Assembly: GCA_963703085.1 (NCBI GenBank)
Contig: OY969789.1
Location: 2,852,001-2,916,000 of the forward strand
Source of the DNA: DATAEG01 sp963703085
GTDB lineage: Bacteria; Actinomycetota; Actinomycetes; Mycobacteriales; Jatrophihabitantaceae
Direction of reading: 5' to 3'
DNA length: 64,000 nt
The notes beneath the pieces were generated by a model. That model was not told the DNA's origin, searched no databases, and saw nothing but the letters and a program-made list of their open reading frames with translations. Positions 7,435 through 18,801 of the stretch are shown in pieces. Position numbers and translations under genes: made by a program. How positions within the stretch are numbered: position 1 is the first letter of the stretch; every line of letters starts with the position of its first letter.

Positions 7435-9066
7435 GTGTCCCGCACCGACGCACCGGTGACCCGGGACACTGGCTCCGTGACCCGCACCGACGCTCCGCAG
7501 ACCTCCCAGCTGCGACGGCGTCCGGCTAACGGGCTGCGGTGGTTGTCCAGCCTCTGGGGACGGTCGTTGCAGCTGCGGGTTGCCGCGACGACGCTGGTCG
7601 TCGCCGGTGCGGTCGTCTTCATCGTCGGGGTGTTCCTGAACAACCACATCTCCTCCGGGGTGCTGCGGTCCAAGCAGCGGGTCGCGCAGGCACAGGCGGT
7701 CGCCGGGATCAACGCAGTGACCGTGCAGCTGCAGTCCTACGAGATCGGCGATGTGCGGGGAGTACGAACCCTGCTCAGCCAGTTGAACGTGACCTCGGGG
7801 CTGGCCTCGGCCGGGTCGTTCTCGACCTCCGTGCGATCGGCCGACCCGAACATCCAGCAGGCGCTGGCCAGCCAACCCGATGTGCCTCCCGAACTGCGTT
7901 CCGCGGTGTCCTCCGGCACCCTGGCCATGCAGTACGCGCCGATCGCCGGACCACACGGATCGACGGTGCCCGGGCTGATCGTCGGTGGCCGAGTCACCTC
8001 CCGGGTGGCCACCTTCGAGCTCTACTACCTCTTCCCGTTGACCTCGGAACGGGACACCATCGCGCTGGTGCAGCGCACGGTCGCGCTGTCCGGGATCGGG
8101 CTGGTGCTGCTGGTCGCGGCGATCGCAATGCTGGTGGCCAGGCAGGTCGTCGGTCCGGTGCGGGTGGCCGCGCTCTCCGCGGAGCGGTTGGCCGCCGGCG
8201 ATCTGGAGCAGCGGATCGCCGTTCGCGGAGACGACGAGCTGGCGCTGCTCGGCCGGTCGTTCAACGGAATGGCAGAAAGCCTGCAGAGACAGTTCCAACG
8301 ACTCGAAGAGCTGTCCGTGCTGCAGCAGCGCTTCACCAGCGATGTCTCGCACGAGCTGCGCACTCCGCTCACGACCGTGCGGATGGCCGCCGAGGTGCTG
8401 GGCGAGCGACGGGACGAGTTCAGCCCGGACCTGGCCCGGTCGGTCGAGCTGCTCAACACCGAATTGGACCGGTTCGAGAACCTGCTCGGGGACCTGCTGG
8501 AGATCAGCCGGTATGACGCTGGTGTCGCCCGGCTCGACCTCGAGCACACCGACATCGGCGGCCTCGTCCGCCGAGTGGTCGAAGCGAGCAGACCGCTGGC
8601 CGACCGGCAAGGCTCCGAGCTGATCGTGACGTTGCCGGCGGACCCGATCGCCGCGTATGTCGATCCGCGCCGGGTGGAGCGGATCATCCGCAATCTGGTG
8701 GTCAACGCCGTCGATCACGGCGAGCACCGGCCGGTTGAGATTCAGGTCGCGGCCGACGACACCGCGGTCGCCGTCCTGGTCCGCGACGAAGGCGTCGGGC
8801 TCCGGCCGGGCGAGGCGCAACTGGTGTTCAATCGATTCTGGCGCGGGGATCCGTCCCGCAGCCGGCTCACCGGCGGTACCGGCCTCGGCCTGGCCATCGG
8901 ACTGGAGGACGCCCGATTGCACGACGGTTGGTTGCAGGCAGCGGGGGTGCGCGGCGAAGGCGCCGCGTTCCGATTGACCTTGCCGTTGCGGGCCGGCGTC
9001 AAGATCACCCGTTCGCCGATACCGATGCCGTTTCCGGAGGACGAGCCGGCGGGGGTGCCCGAATGA
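7435..9066 (+). CDS. mtrB: Sensor histidine kinase MtrB
   Basis: Membrane kinase partner of MtrA. The 543 residues comprise a short basic cytoplasmic N-terminus, TM1 (about 47-68), an extracytoplasmic sensor region of about 150 residues, TM2 (about 218-236), a HAMP domain, the dimerisation/phospho-acceptor helix with DVSHELRTPLTTVRM (His about 306) and a HATPase domain ending with GTGLGLAI (about 482). GTG 7435 gives the longest form; in-frame GTGs at 7456 and 7477 are alternatives because the first 20 codons are a degenerate duplication (RTDAP appears twice). It overlaps lpqB by 4 nt (ATGA). Confidence 0.95.
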   Translation: MSRTDAPVTRDTGSVTRTDAPQTSQLRRRPANGLRWLSSLWGRSLQLRVAATTLVVAGAVVFIVGVFLNNHISSGVLRSKQRVAQAQAVAGINAVTVQLQSYEIGDVRGVRTLLSQLNVTSGLASAGSFSTSVRSADPNIQQALASQPDVPPELRSAVSSGTLAMQYAPIAGPHGSTVPGLIVGGRVTSRVATFELYYLFPLTSERDTIALVQRTVALSGIGLVLLVAAIAMLVARQVVGPVRVAALSAERLAAGDLEQRIAVRGDDELALLGRSFNGMAESLQRQFQRLEELSVLQQRFTSDVSHELRTPLTTVRMAAEVLGERRDEFSPDLARSVELLNTELDRFENLLGDLLEISRYDAGVARLDLEHTDIGGLVRRVVEASRPLADRQGSELIVTLPADPIAAYVDPRRVERIIRNLVVNAVDHGEHRPVEIQVAADDTAVAVLVRDEGVGLRPGEAQLVFNRFWRGDPSRSRLTGGTGLGLAIGLEDARLHDGWLQAAGVRGEGAAFRLTLPLRAGVKITRSPIPMPFPEDEPAGVPE

Positions 9067-10835
9067 CCGGCCGCCGCGCCAGCCGGCGCATCGTCCTGGG
9101 CACTGTCGTGGCTGTCGTCCTCAGTGGGTGCTCCGGAATCCCCTCCAACTCCACCCCGCAGGTCGTGAAGACACTGCCTGCAGTGGAACGGCCGTCCGCG
9201 CCGGCGTTGCAGGGTCCCGTTCGCGATGCGGTGCCCCGCGAGATCGTGAACGGTTTCCTCGCCGCGAACGTGACCAACGACGAGGAGCACACCGTCGCGC
9301 AGCAGTTCCTCACCCCCGATGCGCGGAGCAAGTGGAATTCATCGACGGTCACCGTCGTCGCCGACCCACCGCGAGTGAGCACGCCCGACGGAGACGTCAT
9401 CACCGTCACCGCCGACAAGGTGAACGGCCGGCTGGACACCAACGGTCTGTATACCCCGAGCCTGCTGACCAAGGGGGGCGCAGACGCAGAGCAGTTCCGC
9501 TTCACCCTGGTCCGCGACGCCAACCGGCAATGGCGCATCTCCGACCTGCCGGCCGGCCTGATCGTCACCGAGGAGGGGTTCGAGTCCAGCTACAGCAAGG
9601 ACCGGACGCTGTACTTCTTCGACTCGTCGTTCAGTCATCTGATCCCGGACGTCCGCTACACCGCAGTGGAGGGCCAGTCGCTGTCGTCGTGGTTGCTGGA
9701 CGAGTTGCTCGCCGGGCCACGGCCGGGACTGCCGACCAGCGTTGCTCGCTCGGCGCTGCCCACCGTTGATCCGCGCGACGCATCAGCGACGCTCACCGGT
9801 TCGGGCAGCTTGACGATCAACCTGCCCGGCGCGAGCAACGTCGATCCGACTGCGCTCAGCCGGATCGCCGCGCAGCTGGCGTTCACCTACCAGTCGGCCG
9901 GGCAGGACTCGTCGATCCGCATCGTGGACGGATCCAAGCCGGTGACCGTCTCGGGCTCGCTCAGCACCTTCACCTCCGCGGACTTCACGTCCTTCAACCC
10001 GGTGCCGAATTCGACGGCCACCCCGTACTACCTGCGCGCCGGCCTGCTGTACCGGGATATCTCGAGCAACCCGGCGCAACCGGTCTCCGGGACCTTCAGC
10101 AACGGCCACCTGCCGCTGCGTTCGGTCGCGGTGCGCGTCAGCCAGCCGAACGACGCGGAAATTGCCGGGGTCCGCTCGGACACCGGACAGCTGGTGATCG
10201 GCAGTCAACGCTCGTCCCAGGTCAAGACGGTGGCGCTGCCGGCCGGCGCGCTCAGCCGACCGGAATGGGACCCGGTGAACCGGACGGTATGGATCGGGGC
10301 CGGCAAGAATCTCGAGGTCGTCACTGCCGCCGGTGTCGCCCAGTCGGTCAAGCTCGTCGGACTGCAAGGCCCGCTGCCGGCGGCGTATGTCGTCAAGTCC
10401 GTTCGGCTGAGCCCGGAACGGTCCCGAATCGCGCTGGTGCTGGCCACCGCATCGGCGTCGTCGGTCTGGATCGGTGCGGTCAACTCGTCGGGCAATCGAA
10501 TCGAGATCGACGCGCTGACCCAGATCAGCCCGGACAGCCAGGTGGCGACCGACGTCGGGTGGAGCCTGCCCACCGTGGTGACCATGATCGGTAGCTCGGC
10601 CACCGGCGGTGAGCTGCAGATCTGGACCGAACAGATCGACGGCGCCATCAACACCCTGGTCCCGACGACAGGTCTGCCCGGACCGCCCACGGCGATCGCG
10701 ACCAGCCCGTCCGCCGACCCGATCGTCTCGACGGGGGCGCCGGCGCTGTGGCAGCAGACCGGACCCGGGGCGTCCTGGGCTGCGTTGGGCAGCAAGGGGC
10801 AGCTGACCGGGATGGCGCCGGTCTTCAGCGTCTGA
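9063..10835 (+). CDS. lpqB: Lipoprotein LpqB, MtrAB accessory
   Basis: 590-residue secreted lipoprotein. The signal peptide ends in a lipobox VVLSGC with the modified Cys at about residue 23. A GerMN (sporulation/spore germination) domain occupies about 200-310 (LDELLAGPRPGLP region), followed by a degenerate beta-propeller to the C-terminus. LpqB binds the extracellular part of MtrB and tunes MtrA signalling in mycobacteria. ATG 9063 overlaps the mtrB stop codon, giving translational coupling; the frame is open further upstream but that part lies inside mtrB. Confidence 0.95.
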   Translation: MTGRRASRRIVLGTVVAVVLSGCSGIPSNSTPQVVKTLPAVERPSAPALQGPVRDAVPREIVNGFLAANVTNDEEHTVAQQFLTPDARSKWNSSTVTVVADPPRVSTPDGDVITVTADKVNGRLDTNGLYTPSLLTKGGADAEQFRFTLVRDANRQWRISDLPAGLIVTEEGFESSYSKDRTLYFFDSSFSHLIPDVRYTAVEGQSLSSWLLDELLAGPRPGLPTSVARSALPTVDPRDASATLTGSGSLTINLPGASNVDPTALSRIAAQLAFTYQSAGQDSSIRIVDGSKPVTVSGSLSTFTSADFTSFNPVPNSTATPYYLRAGLLYRDISSNPAQPVSGTFSNGHLPLRSVAVRVSQPNDAEIAGVRSDTGQLVIGSQRSSQVKTVALPAGALSRPEWDPVNRTVWIGAGKNLEVVTAAGVAQSVKLVGLQGPLPAAYVVKSVRLSPERSRIALVLATASASSVWIGAVNSSGNRIEIDALTQISPDSQVATDVGWSLPTVVTMIGSSATGGELQIWTEQIDGAINTLVPTTGLPGPPTAIATSPSADPIVSTGAPALWQQTGPGASWAALGSKGQLTGMAPVFSV

Positions 10836-10854
10836 GGTCGCCGTCCACAGAGCG

Positions 10855-11535
10855 ATGCGACGCTCGCCCGCCGGAGGCATTTCCCGGGACGATCGAGGAG
10901 TGCCCGGGTTGCTCAGCGCCGCCGTAGACCTCGTGCTGCCGAGACGGTGCGTCGGATGTGCCGCGCCGGCCGTCGCGCTGTGTGCGGAGTGCATCGCGGT
11001 GCTGCCGCAGCCGCGCCGGCGAGTCGTCGACGATCTTCCGGTGGCCGCGGCGGGGGAGTATCGCGACGTGCTGCAAGCGGTGCTGATCTCGTACAAGGAG
11101 CGCGGTCGGCGCGACCTCGCCGGGCCGCTGGCCGCGCTGCTCGCCGGCGCGATCACACAGCTGCCGCCGGCCGGCCCTTTGGTGACCGTGCCGTCGACCC
11201 GCGCCGCGGTGCGCCGGCGCGGCGGCGACCATCTGCTCCGGTTGGCTCGTCGGGCCGCCGGTGGCCGTCCGGTCCGCTCGCCACTGCGGCATGTGCGTCC
11301 GGTGGCCGACTCGGCCGGCCTCGGCGTGCGTGACCGGGCCAGGAACCTTGGCCACTCGATGGCCGCAGCCCCACCGACTTCCGTGCAGCGCTGTGTGCTG
11401 GTCGATGACGTCCTGACCACCGGAGCCACCGCGCGGGAGTCGTTGCGCGCGCTGCGGGCAGCGGGCTGGCAGCCCTCCGGACTCGCCGTGATCGCGCTGG
11501 TCCCACCGGCCCAGCCAGCGTCCGGTCGATTCTGA
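10855..11535 (+). CDS. ComF family phosphoribosyltransferase-like protein
   Basis: 226 residues. The N-terminal zinc ribbon has four cysteines (C32-VG-C35 and C43-AE-C46 in the long form) after LVLPRRC, and the C-terminal phosphoribosyltransferase fold has the PRPP-binding loop CVLVDDVLTTGATA (about 182-195). ComF proteins assist uptake of transforming DNA in naturally competent bacteria; the actinobacterial member next to lpqB has no established role. The start is uncertain: ATG 10855 lacks a clear ribosome binding site, and GTG 10900 inside GAGGAGTG is an alternative that keeps both domains. Confidence 0.88.
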   Translation: MRRSPAGGISRDDRGVPGLLSAAVDLVLPRRCVGCAAPAVALCAECIAVLPQPRRRVVDDLPVAAAGEYRDVLQAVLISYKERGRRDLAGPLAALLAGAITQLPPAGPLVTVPSTRAAVRRRGGDHLLRLARRAAGGRPVRSPLRHVRPVADSAGLGVRDRARNLGHSMAAAPPTSVQRCVLVDDVLTTGATARESLRALRAAGWQPSGLAVIALVPPAQPASGRF

Positions 11536-11652
11536 GGACTCTCCGCGCTCACGCTATGGGCATTGCGGGGTGGGCGGGATAGCGTGGCAAGGACCCAGCC
11601 AATGAGGCACCGAAGATCAGTCCGCCGGTGCCGCTGATGCATTGGAGGTCGC

Positions 11653-12250
11653 ATGGAACTCGTTGTCCGAGGCCGGAACGTCGAGGTGCCGGAGCATTTC
11701 CGCGCCCACGTTGCTGACAAGCTGGCCCGCGTCGAACGGTATGACGCACGGATCATCCGCACCGACGTCGAGTTGCTGCACGAGCGCAACCCGCGCCAGT
11801 CGGAGAAATGCCAGCGGGTTGAGATCACCTGTCGGGTACGGGGGCCAGTGGTGCGCGCCGAGGCGTGCGCGCCGGACTTCTATGCGGCGTTGGATCTGGC
11901 CGTCGACAAGATCGAGCGTCGGTTCCGGCAGGCGGCGGATCGGCGCCGCATCCATCACGGCCGGCGCAATCCGATGTCGCTGGCCACCGCGACCGCGGAG
12001 AGCAGGAACGGCGCGACCAGCACGACCGCGGTACTGACCGGCAGAGGACCAGGACACCGATGCCGGACCCGGTCAGATCGTCCGGGAGAAGACCCACTCC
12101 GCGACCCCGACCACCATCGATCAAGCGCTGCTGGAGATGGAGCTGGTGGGCCACGACTTCTATCTCTTCCACGACGCGGACACCGATCGGCCGAGCGTCG
12201 TGTACCGCCGGAAGGCCTACGACTACGGCTTGATCCGCCTGGGCGACTGA
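11653..12250 (+). pseudogene. hpf: Ribosome hibernation-promoting factor (long form), split by a frameshift
   Basis: The first frame from ATG 11653 (GGAGG at 11644-11648) encodes the S30AE domain of HPF/RaiA (MELVVRGRNVEVPEHFRAHV through IERRFRQAADRR, about 1-100). The family's C-terminal dimerisation domain is present intact but one base out of phase: from 12038 to the TGA at 12248 another frame reads IVREKTH, then ALLEMELVGHDFYLFHDADT and ends YDYGLIRLGD. The change falls between about 12037 and 12070. Long HPF dimerises idle 70S ribosomes into 100S particles. As written, only the N-terminal half would be made normally, with unrelated sequence after it. Sequencing error, recent mutation and +1 recoding are all possible. 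Confidence 0.85.
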
Positions 12251-12316
12251 TCCCGGGCCCCGCCGACACGCCGCAACCGCGGCCCCGTCCGGAAAATGCC
12301 GCCCGGCGCGCCTTCC

Positions 12317-12329
12317 CCAGTAACACTGG
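12317..12329. promoter_or_regulatory. Short inverted repeat upstream of ORF 12384
   Basis: CCAGT-AAC-ACTGG is a perfect 5-bp inverted repeat in the gap after hpf, upstream of a possible -10 (TAACGT, about 12339-12344). It may be an operator for the small downstream ORF; nothing more supports it. Confidence 0.25.
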
Positions 12330-12383
12330 TCACACCCGTAACGTGCGTCCCGATCGACTGCAGGGTGTCGACGGGAGGCAGCC

Positions 12384-12629
12384 ATGGCGCGCACACGATC
12401 GGGCAGGTATCACGGCCGGCACCGGCTCGGGATGCCCGGCCTCATGCACTGTCGGGCGTTGCTGGCGATGGCGGCCGCGCTACGGGCCCGCAAGTCCGGT
12501 TGGCAACCGGCCCGCCACGACGCTGGCTCGGTTCGTGCCCGGATGCCACGGGTCCCGGCGCCGGTCGTCCCGCTCAGCGTGCCCTCGGTGATCGACAGCC
12601 CAGCGCAACGGTCCAGACTCGCCGCCTGA
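12384..12629 (+). CDS. Hypothetical small basic protein
   Basis: 81 residues, rich in Arg and Ala, with no recognised domain. It may be real because ATG 12384 is preceded by GGGAGG at good spacing and it fills an otherwise empty 390-nt gap between hpf and the convergent acetyltransferase gene. Against it, the composition resembles spurious high-GC frames, with no hydrophobic core or motif. I do not assign a function. Confidence 0.35.
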   Translation: MARTRSGRYHGRHRLGMPGLMHCRALLAMAAALRARKSGWQPARHDAGSVRARMPRVPAPVVPLSVPSVIDSPAQRSRLAA

Positions 12630-12640
12630 CCGGCGCCGTT

Positions 12641-13768
12641 CTACACAGCGGATAGGGACACGAACCGCACCTCGTCGCTGTAGCTGCCGTCCAAATTGCG
12701 CAGCCGCTCCTGTCGCACTCCGTCCGGGACGAAGCCACCGGCGACGGCTGCCTTCTGCGACGCCACGTTCTCCTGCTTAGCGCCGAGTTCGAGACGGTGG
12801 AAGCCACCAGCGGTGAGTGCCCAGCGGCGCACCAACCGCAGCGCTCGGGCAGTGAATGCGCGGCCCCGGAAAGCCGGCACGATTCCGTAACCGATGCCGC
12901 CGACTCCGGGCGGCCCGGCGCGGCGCAGCGTCATTGTCCCGGCAGTCCGACCGCTCTCGACGTCCACGATTGCCATCGTGGCCTGCCGGCCCACCAACCA
13001 ATCCAGCCGACGAACAGCGGCATCCGATCGCGCCCATTCCAACGTCACGTCACCCGGGTCCACCAGTGCCCAGCGTCGCGACTCCACGTTGGTGATGTCC
13101 TCCAGCAGTGCTTCGGCGTCCCGGTCGTCGAGGGCGCGTAGCTGCACGATGCCGTCGGTCAGCCCGCTGGTGGGCAGTGCCGGGAATGCCGGGGGAATGG
13201 GCCCATCCCGATCGGTGGGCGTCCGGCCGAGCTGGGCGGTGTCCGCAATCCCGCCGGGCCACGACCGGGACGCCCGGGCGATCCCTTCGAATCGGAACCC
13301 GGCGTTCAGCGCTGTCTTTGCCGCCGCCAAATTACGCACCACGCACCGGACCATGGCTCCGGGCAAGCCTTGGCCGAACGTCCAGCCGGCCAACAGTCGA
13401 GCGGCGGCCGCGGCATAGCCGTGGCCCTGGGACAGCGGGTAGATCGTATAACCCAGCTCAGCGCGCACCTCGCGACCGAGCGGCAGCCGCAGCGATGCCG
13501 CACCCACCATCCGGCCGGAGTGCTGCTCCTCCACCGCAGAGTCGAAGCCGGTCCCGGCACGTCGGGTGGCATGCGCGCCGTGGGTCACGTAGGCATGCGC
13601 GTCGGCCTCCGTGTACGGCCGCGGAATGCCCTGAAGGAATTCGTGCAACGAATCGGCCTGCATCCCGTCGTGCACGGTCGCCGCATCGGACTCGGCCAGC
13701 GGTCGCAACCGCAACCCGTGCCCGGCCAGCTCGAGCGTGATCAGATCAATGCCGTTCCAGGTACCCAT
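12641..13768 (-). CDS. Tandem GNAT-family N-acetyltransferase
   Basis: 375 residues with two GNAT domains. The first (about 10-165) has the acetyl-CoA region YTIYPLSQGHGYAAAAARLL followed by NLAAAKTALNAGFRFEG; the second (about 195-370) has GYGIVPAFRGRAFTARALRL followed by ENVASQKAAVAGGFVPDG, the RimJ/RimL-like pattern. Substrate unknown; such proteins acetylate protein N-termini, antibiotics or small amines. Start ATG 13768 (MGTWNGIDLITLELAGHGL) is preferred over an upstream in-frame codon because the domain begins directly after it. It is divergent from secA across 111 nt. Confidence 0.85.
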   Translation of the reverse strand: MGTWNGIDLITLELAGHGLRLRPLAESDAATVHDGMQADSLHEFLQGIPRPYTEADAHAYVTHGAHATRRAGTGFDSAVEEQHSGRMVGAASLRLPLGREVRAELGYTIYPLSQGHGYAAAAARLLAGWTFGQGLPGAMVRCVVRNLAAAKTALNAGFRFEGIARASRSWPGGIADTAQLGRTPTDRDGPIPPAFPALPTSGLTDGIVQLRALDDRDAEALLEDITNVESRRWALVDPGDVTLEWARSDAAVRRLDWLVGRQATMAIVDVESGRTAGTMTLRRAGPPGVGGIGYGIVPAFRGRAFTARALRLVRRWALTAGGFHRLELGAKQENVASQKAAVAGGFVPDGVRQERLRNLDGSYSDEVRFVSLSAV

Positions 13769-13867
13769 GGCGCGACGGTGCCATATCGGGTATCCCGGGC
13801 ACCAGTTCGGGGACGGCCCGGCGCGCACAGTCGGTTGCTGGGTTCGATGGGGCCGGTCGGCTGCCCG

Positions 13868-13873
13868 TATCAT
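13868..13873 (+). promoter_or_regulatory. -10 box of secA (leaderless)
   Basis: TATCAT lies 6 nt before GTG 13880. This defines the secA start; the frame is open 510 nt further upstream, but only across the divergent acetyltransferase gene. Confidence 0.55.
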
Positions 13874-13879
13874 GGGCCC

Positions 13880-16726
<2,847 letters not shown>

Positions 16727-16753
16727 GCGGTGTGCCGCGCCGGGCTGCGGACA

Positions 16754-17326
16754 TCAGCCCAGCTGTAGTCGCACGCACCGCCACCGTCCGTGCGCGACCT
16801 CGATGCGCGCCGCGATCGCCCGGAACCGCCCGGCCACCGACACCACCGCGCTGAGTTCGGCTACGCCTTCAGCTGGCTCGCAGACGTGCACCGACGTCAC
16901 CACCGGTGGCCTGCCGGGGGTGTGGAACCGGCGCAGCTCGGCACTGTCGCGGGCCAGTCCGGCCTGGATCGCCGGGGTCAGGTGAGCACCGAGCTGCCCG
17001 GCCGGGCGCAGGCCGTTGAGTACCTCGACGATGCCCTGGACCAGGCTGTGCCCGAACCGTCCGGCCGGCGGGGTCACCGGGCGGGCCGGGAGCAACCGGA
17101 CCGGTGACCGGCTGCGCCGCGCCGGGGTGCCGTCGTCGAAGGGCAACCGGGGCTGCCGGCCGCCGTCCAGCAGGACGAGCCTGGGCTGGTGCACCGGCGC
17201 GGCGGCGAGTTCGTCGTCGAACGGTGGCTCCCGCCGTGGCGCCGGGCGCACTGTGATCGGTCCGGCCGAGTGCTCCGGGCGTGGTGCGTCGACCGCGACG
17301 GGCGTGCTCTGGATGGCTGTGCTCAT
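16754..17326 (-). CDS. Rv3235 family protein
   Basis: 190 residues. The C-terminal half (about 95-190) is the conserved part: GHSLVQGIVEVLNGLRPAGQ, then TSVHVCEPAEGVAELSAVV, then a final strand region ending RCVRLQLG, matching the actinobacterial Rv3235 family of unknown function. The N-terminal half is Pro/Arg-rich and probably disordered. ATG 17326 overlaps the stop codon of the upstream LysM gene (ATGA), so the two are translationally coupled. No enzyme motif is visible. It is convergent with secA (27-nt gap). Confidence 0.8.
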   Translation of the reverse strand: MSTAIQSTPVAVDAPRPEHSAGPITVRPAPRREPPFDDELAAAPVHQPRLVLLDGGRQPRLPFDDGTPARRSRSPVRLLPARPVTPPAGRFGHSLVQGIVEVLNGLRPAGQLGAHLTPAIQAGLARDSAELRRFHTPGRPPVVTSVHVCEPAEGVAELSAVVSVAGRFRAIAARIEVAHGRWRCVRLQLG

Positions 17327-18021
17327 GGGGTCTCCTCGGCTCGGGGGGCGTAGAGGCGAAGGCCGGGATGGATCAGGTCGGGATCCGGTCCGATGCGCTC
17401 GGCGTTGGCCAGGTACCAGCGCCGCCACTCCGCATCGATCTGCGCGGTGGTCGCGGTCGGACCGAGCCGTCGGGCGGCGATGCGCCAGAGCGAATCGCCG
17501 GAAGTAACCACGACGACGGCACCGGCGGACGGCCGCTTCGGTCCGGGCGTCGTCGGCCAAGGCACCGCCCGCCGCGCCGCACCCGGAGTGGTCGGCCAAG
17601 GGGTCGCCGCTACCGCCACGGACCCGCCGCCGCGGTGGACCGTCTGCGCTGTCGCGGTGGCGCCAGTCAGGACTACTGCCGCACCGAGGGTCGCCGCGGT
17701 CAGCCGGCGGAGCAACGGCGGAAGCATGGCGGCGGAGAGCCGGCGCGCCGCCGGGGCACACCGGCCCGGTACCCCGGCAAGCAGCCCGGCTGCCAGCCCG
17801 ACGGCCAGCCAGCCCGCGGCCAGCCATAGGGCGGCGCCGGCCAACCGCAGCGCCACGCCGTCCGGGCCGTACTCCATGACCCATCGGTGCGGGTGGGCCA
17901 GGCCCCGCGACAACGAGCCGGGGTTCGGCGCGCCCAGCCGCAGCACTGCCGCATCCAGGACGGCGAGAGCGCTCAGCCCGCTGCCGGCGACCCATCGCCG
18001 CCATGCCGTTCCGATCACCAT
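17323..18021 (-). CDS. Membrane-anchored LysM-domain protein
   Basis: 232 residues. The N-terminal half holds three hydrophobic segments (about 12-30, 55-85 and 100-125). After a Pro/Thr-rich linker, the C-terminus (about 172-230) carries a LysM-like module starting VVVTSGDSLWRIAARRLG and ending IHPGLRLYAP. LysM domains bind peptidoglycan or chitin GlcNAc, so the protein likely tethers the membrane to the wall. It is first in a two-gene operon with the Rv3235-family gene. Its promoter region contains an unusual 20-bp-period tandem repeat directly before the ATG. Confidence 0.8.
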   Translation of the reverse strand: MVIGTAWRRWVAGSGLSALAVLDAAVLRLGAPNPGSLSRGLAHPHRWVMEYGPDGVALRLAGAALWLAAGWLAVGLAAGLLAGVPGRCAPAARRLSAAMLPPLLRRLTAATLGAAVVLTGATATAQTVHRGGGSVAVAATPWPTTPGAARRAVPWPTTPGPKRPSAGAVVVVTSGDSLWRIAARRLGPTATTAQIDAEWRRWYLANAERIGPDPDLIHPGLRLYAPRAEETP

Positions 18022-18024
18022 AAC

Positions 18025-18058
18025 TAACCTTTGTTTGTAGCCATTAGCCTCTGTTTGC
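18025..18058. promoter_or_regulatory. Tandem 14-bp direct repeat with 20-bp period upstream of the LysM gene
   Basis: TARCCTYTGTTTGY occurs at 18025-18038 and 18045-18058, the nearer copy 4 nt from the LysM start codon. A spacing of two helical turns puts both copies on one DNA face, suggesting a cooperatively binding regulator. The sequence is AT-rich relative to its surroundings. Confidence 0.5.
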
Positions 18059-18165
18059 TGTTGTAGACGTCCAGAGAGCTCTGGTCAAGGGCGCTCGCGG
18101 CAGCTGGGGATGTTGAGCACTGATGGCCTGGCTGCGCTCACCGCGAGGCTGGTTGACTGCCCGAC

Positions 18166-18717
18166 ATGCGCTGGGACGAACTGTTCGACGACCTGGCCGG
18201 CGAGGCCGAGGCGTTGGACGTGGGGCAACGATCCGCCGAAGTGGCCGAGCGGACCCGGGCCGAGATCGGCCAGATCGAGCTGGCTGCCCGACTTCGTCCG
18301 GCGGTCGGCGCAGCAGTGAAGCTGCGCTGCCGGGCCGGGGTGAACCTGTCCGGACGGCTCGAGCGGGTCGGCCCGGACTGGGTGTTGCTCACCGAGGACA
18401 CCGGTCGTGAGGCGTTGGTCGCGATGCCGGCGCTGATCTCGATCGGTGGGCTGAGCCGGCTGTCCGCCGCACCAGGCTCCGAGGGTGTGGTTGCCGCCCG
18501 GCTAGGTCTGCGATCCGCGTTGCGCGGCATAGCCCGGGACCGATCGGTGGTCGCGGTGCACACCGGGGACGGACCGGTGCTGTCCGGCACGCTCGATCGC
18601 GTCGGTGCGGACTTCGTCGAACTTGCGGTCCATCCGACCGGAGAGTGGCGCCGCTCCGGCGAGGTCCGCGAGGTGGCGGTCATCCCGTTCCACGCACTGG
18701 TCGCGGTACGCCGCTGA
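18166..18717 (+). CDS. Conserved actinobacterial protein with two Sm-like repeats
   Basis: 183 residues. Homologues are often labelled Fis-family regulators in annotations, but I see no Fis helix-turn-helix. An N-terminal helix (1-45) is followed by two similar segments: VKLRCRAGVNLSGRLERVG with DWVLLTEDTG (about 51-95) and VAVHTGDGPVLSGTLDRVG with DFVELAVHP (about 125-180). The repeated L-SG-L-RVG-D-V-L pattern resembles a small Sm/SH3-like beta barrel. Function unknown. ATG 18166 starts the conserved MRWDELFDDLAGEAEALD. Divergent from the LysM gene. Confidence 0.75.
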   Translation: MRWDELFDDLAGEAEALDVGQRSAEVAERTRAEIGQIELAARLRPAVGAAVKLRCRAGVNLSGRLERVGPDWVLLTEDTGREALVAMPALISIGGLSRLSAAPGSEGVVAARLGLRSALRGIARDRSVVAVHTGDGPVLSGTLDRVGADFVELAVHPTGEWRRSGEVREVAVIPFHALVAVRR

Positions 18718-18801
18718 GCAGTGCCGCCGCATGAACGTGCGGACCGGGCAACGTCCAGGGCCGACCTGAGCCGGCCCGGCGGGTCTGCGAGGATTCCCGG
18801 C

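Noticed and set aside
13370..13879. Upstream extension of the secA frame
   Set aside because: Antisense shadow of the acetyltransferase gene; SecA begins at GTG 13880 with a -10 box.
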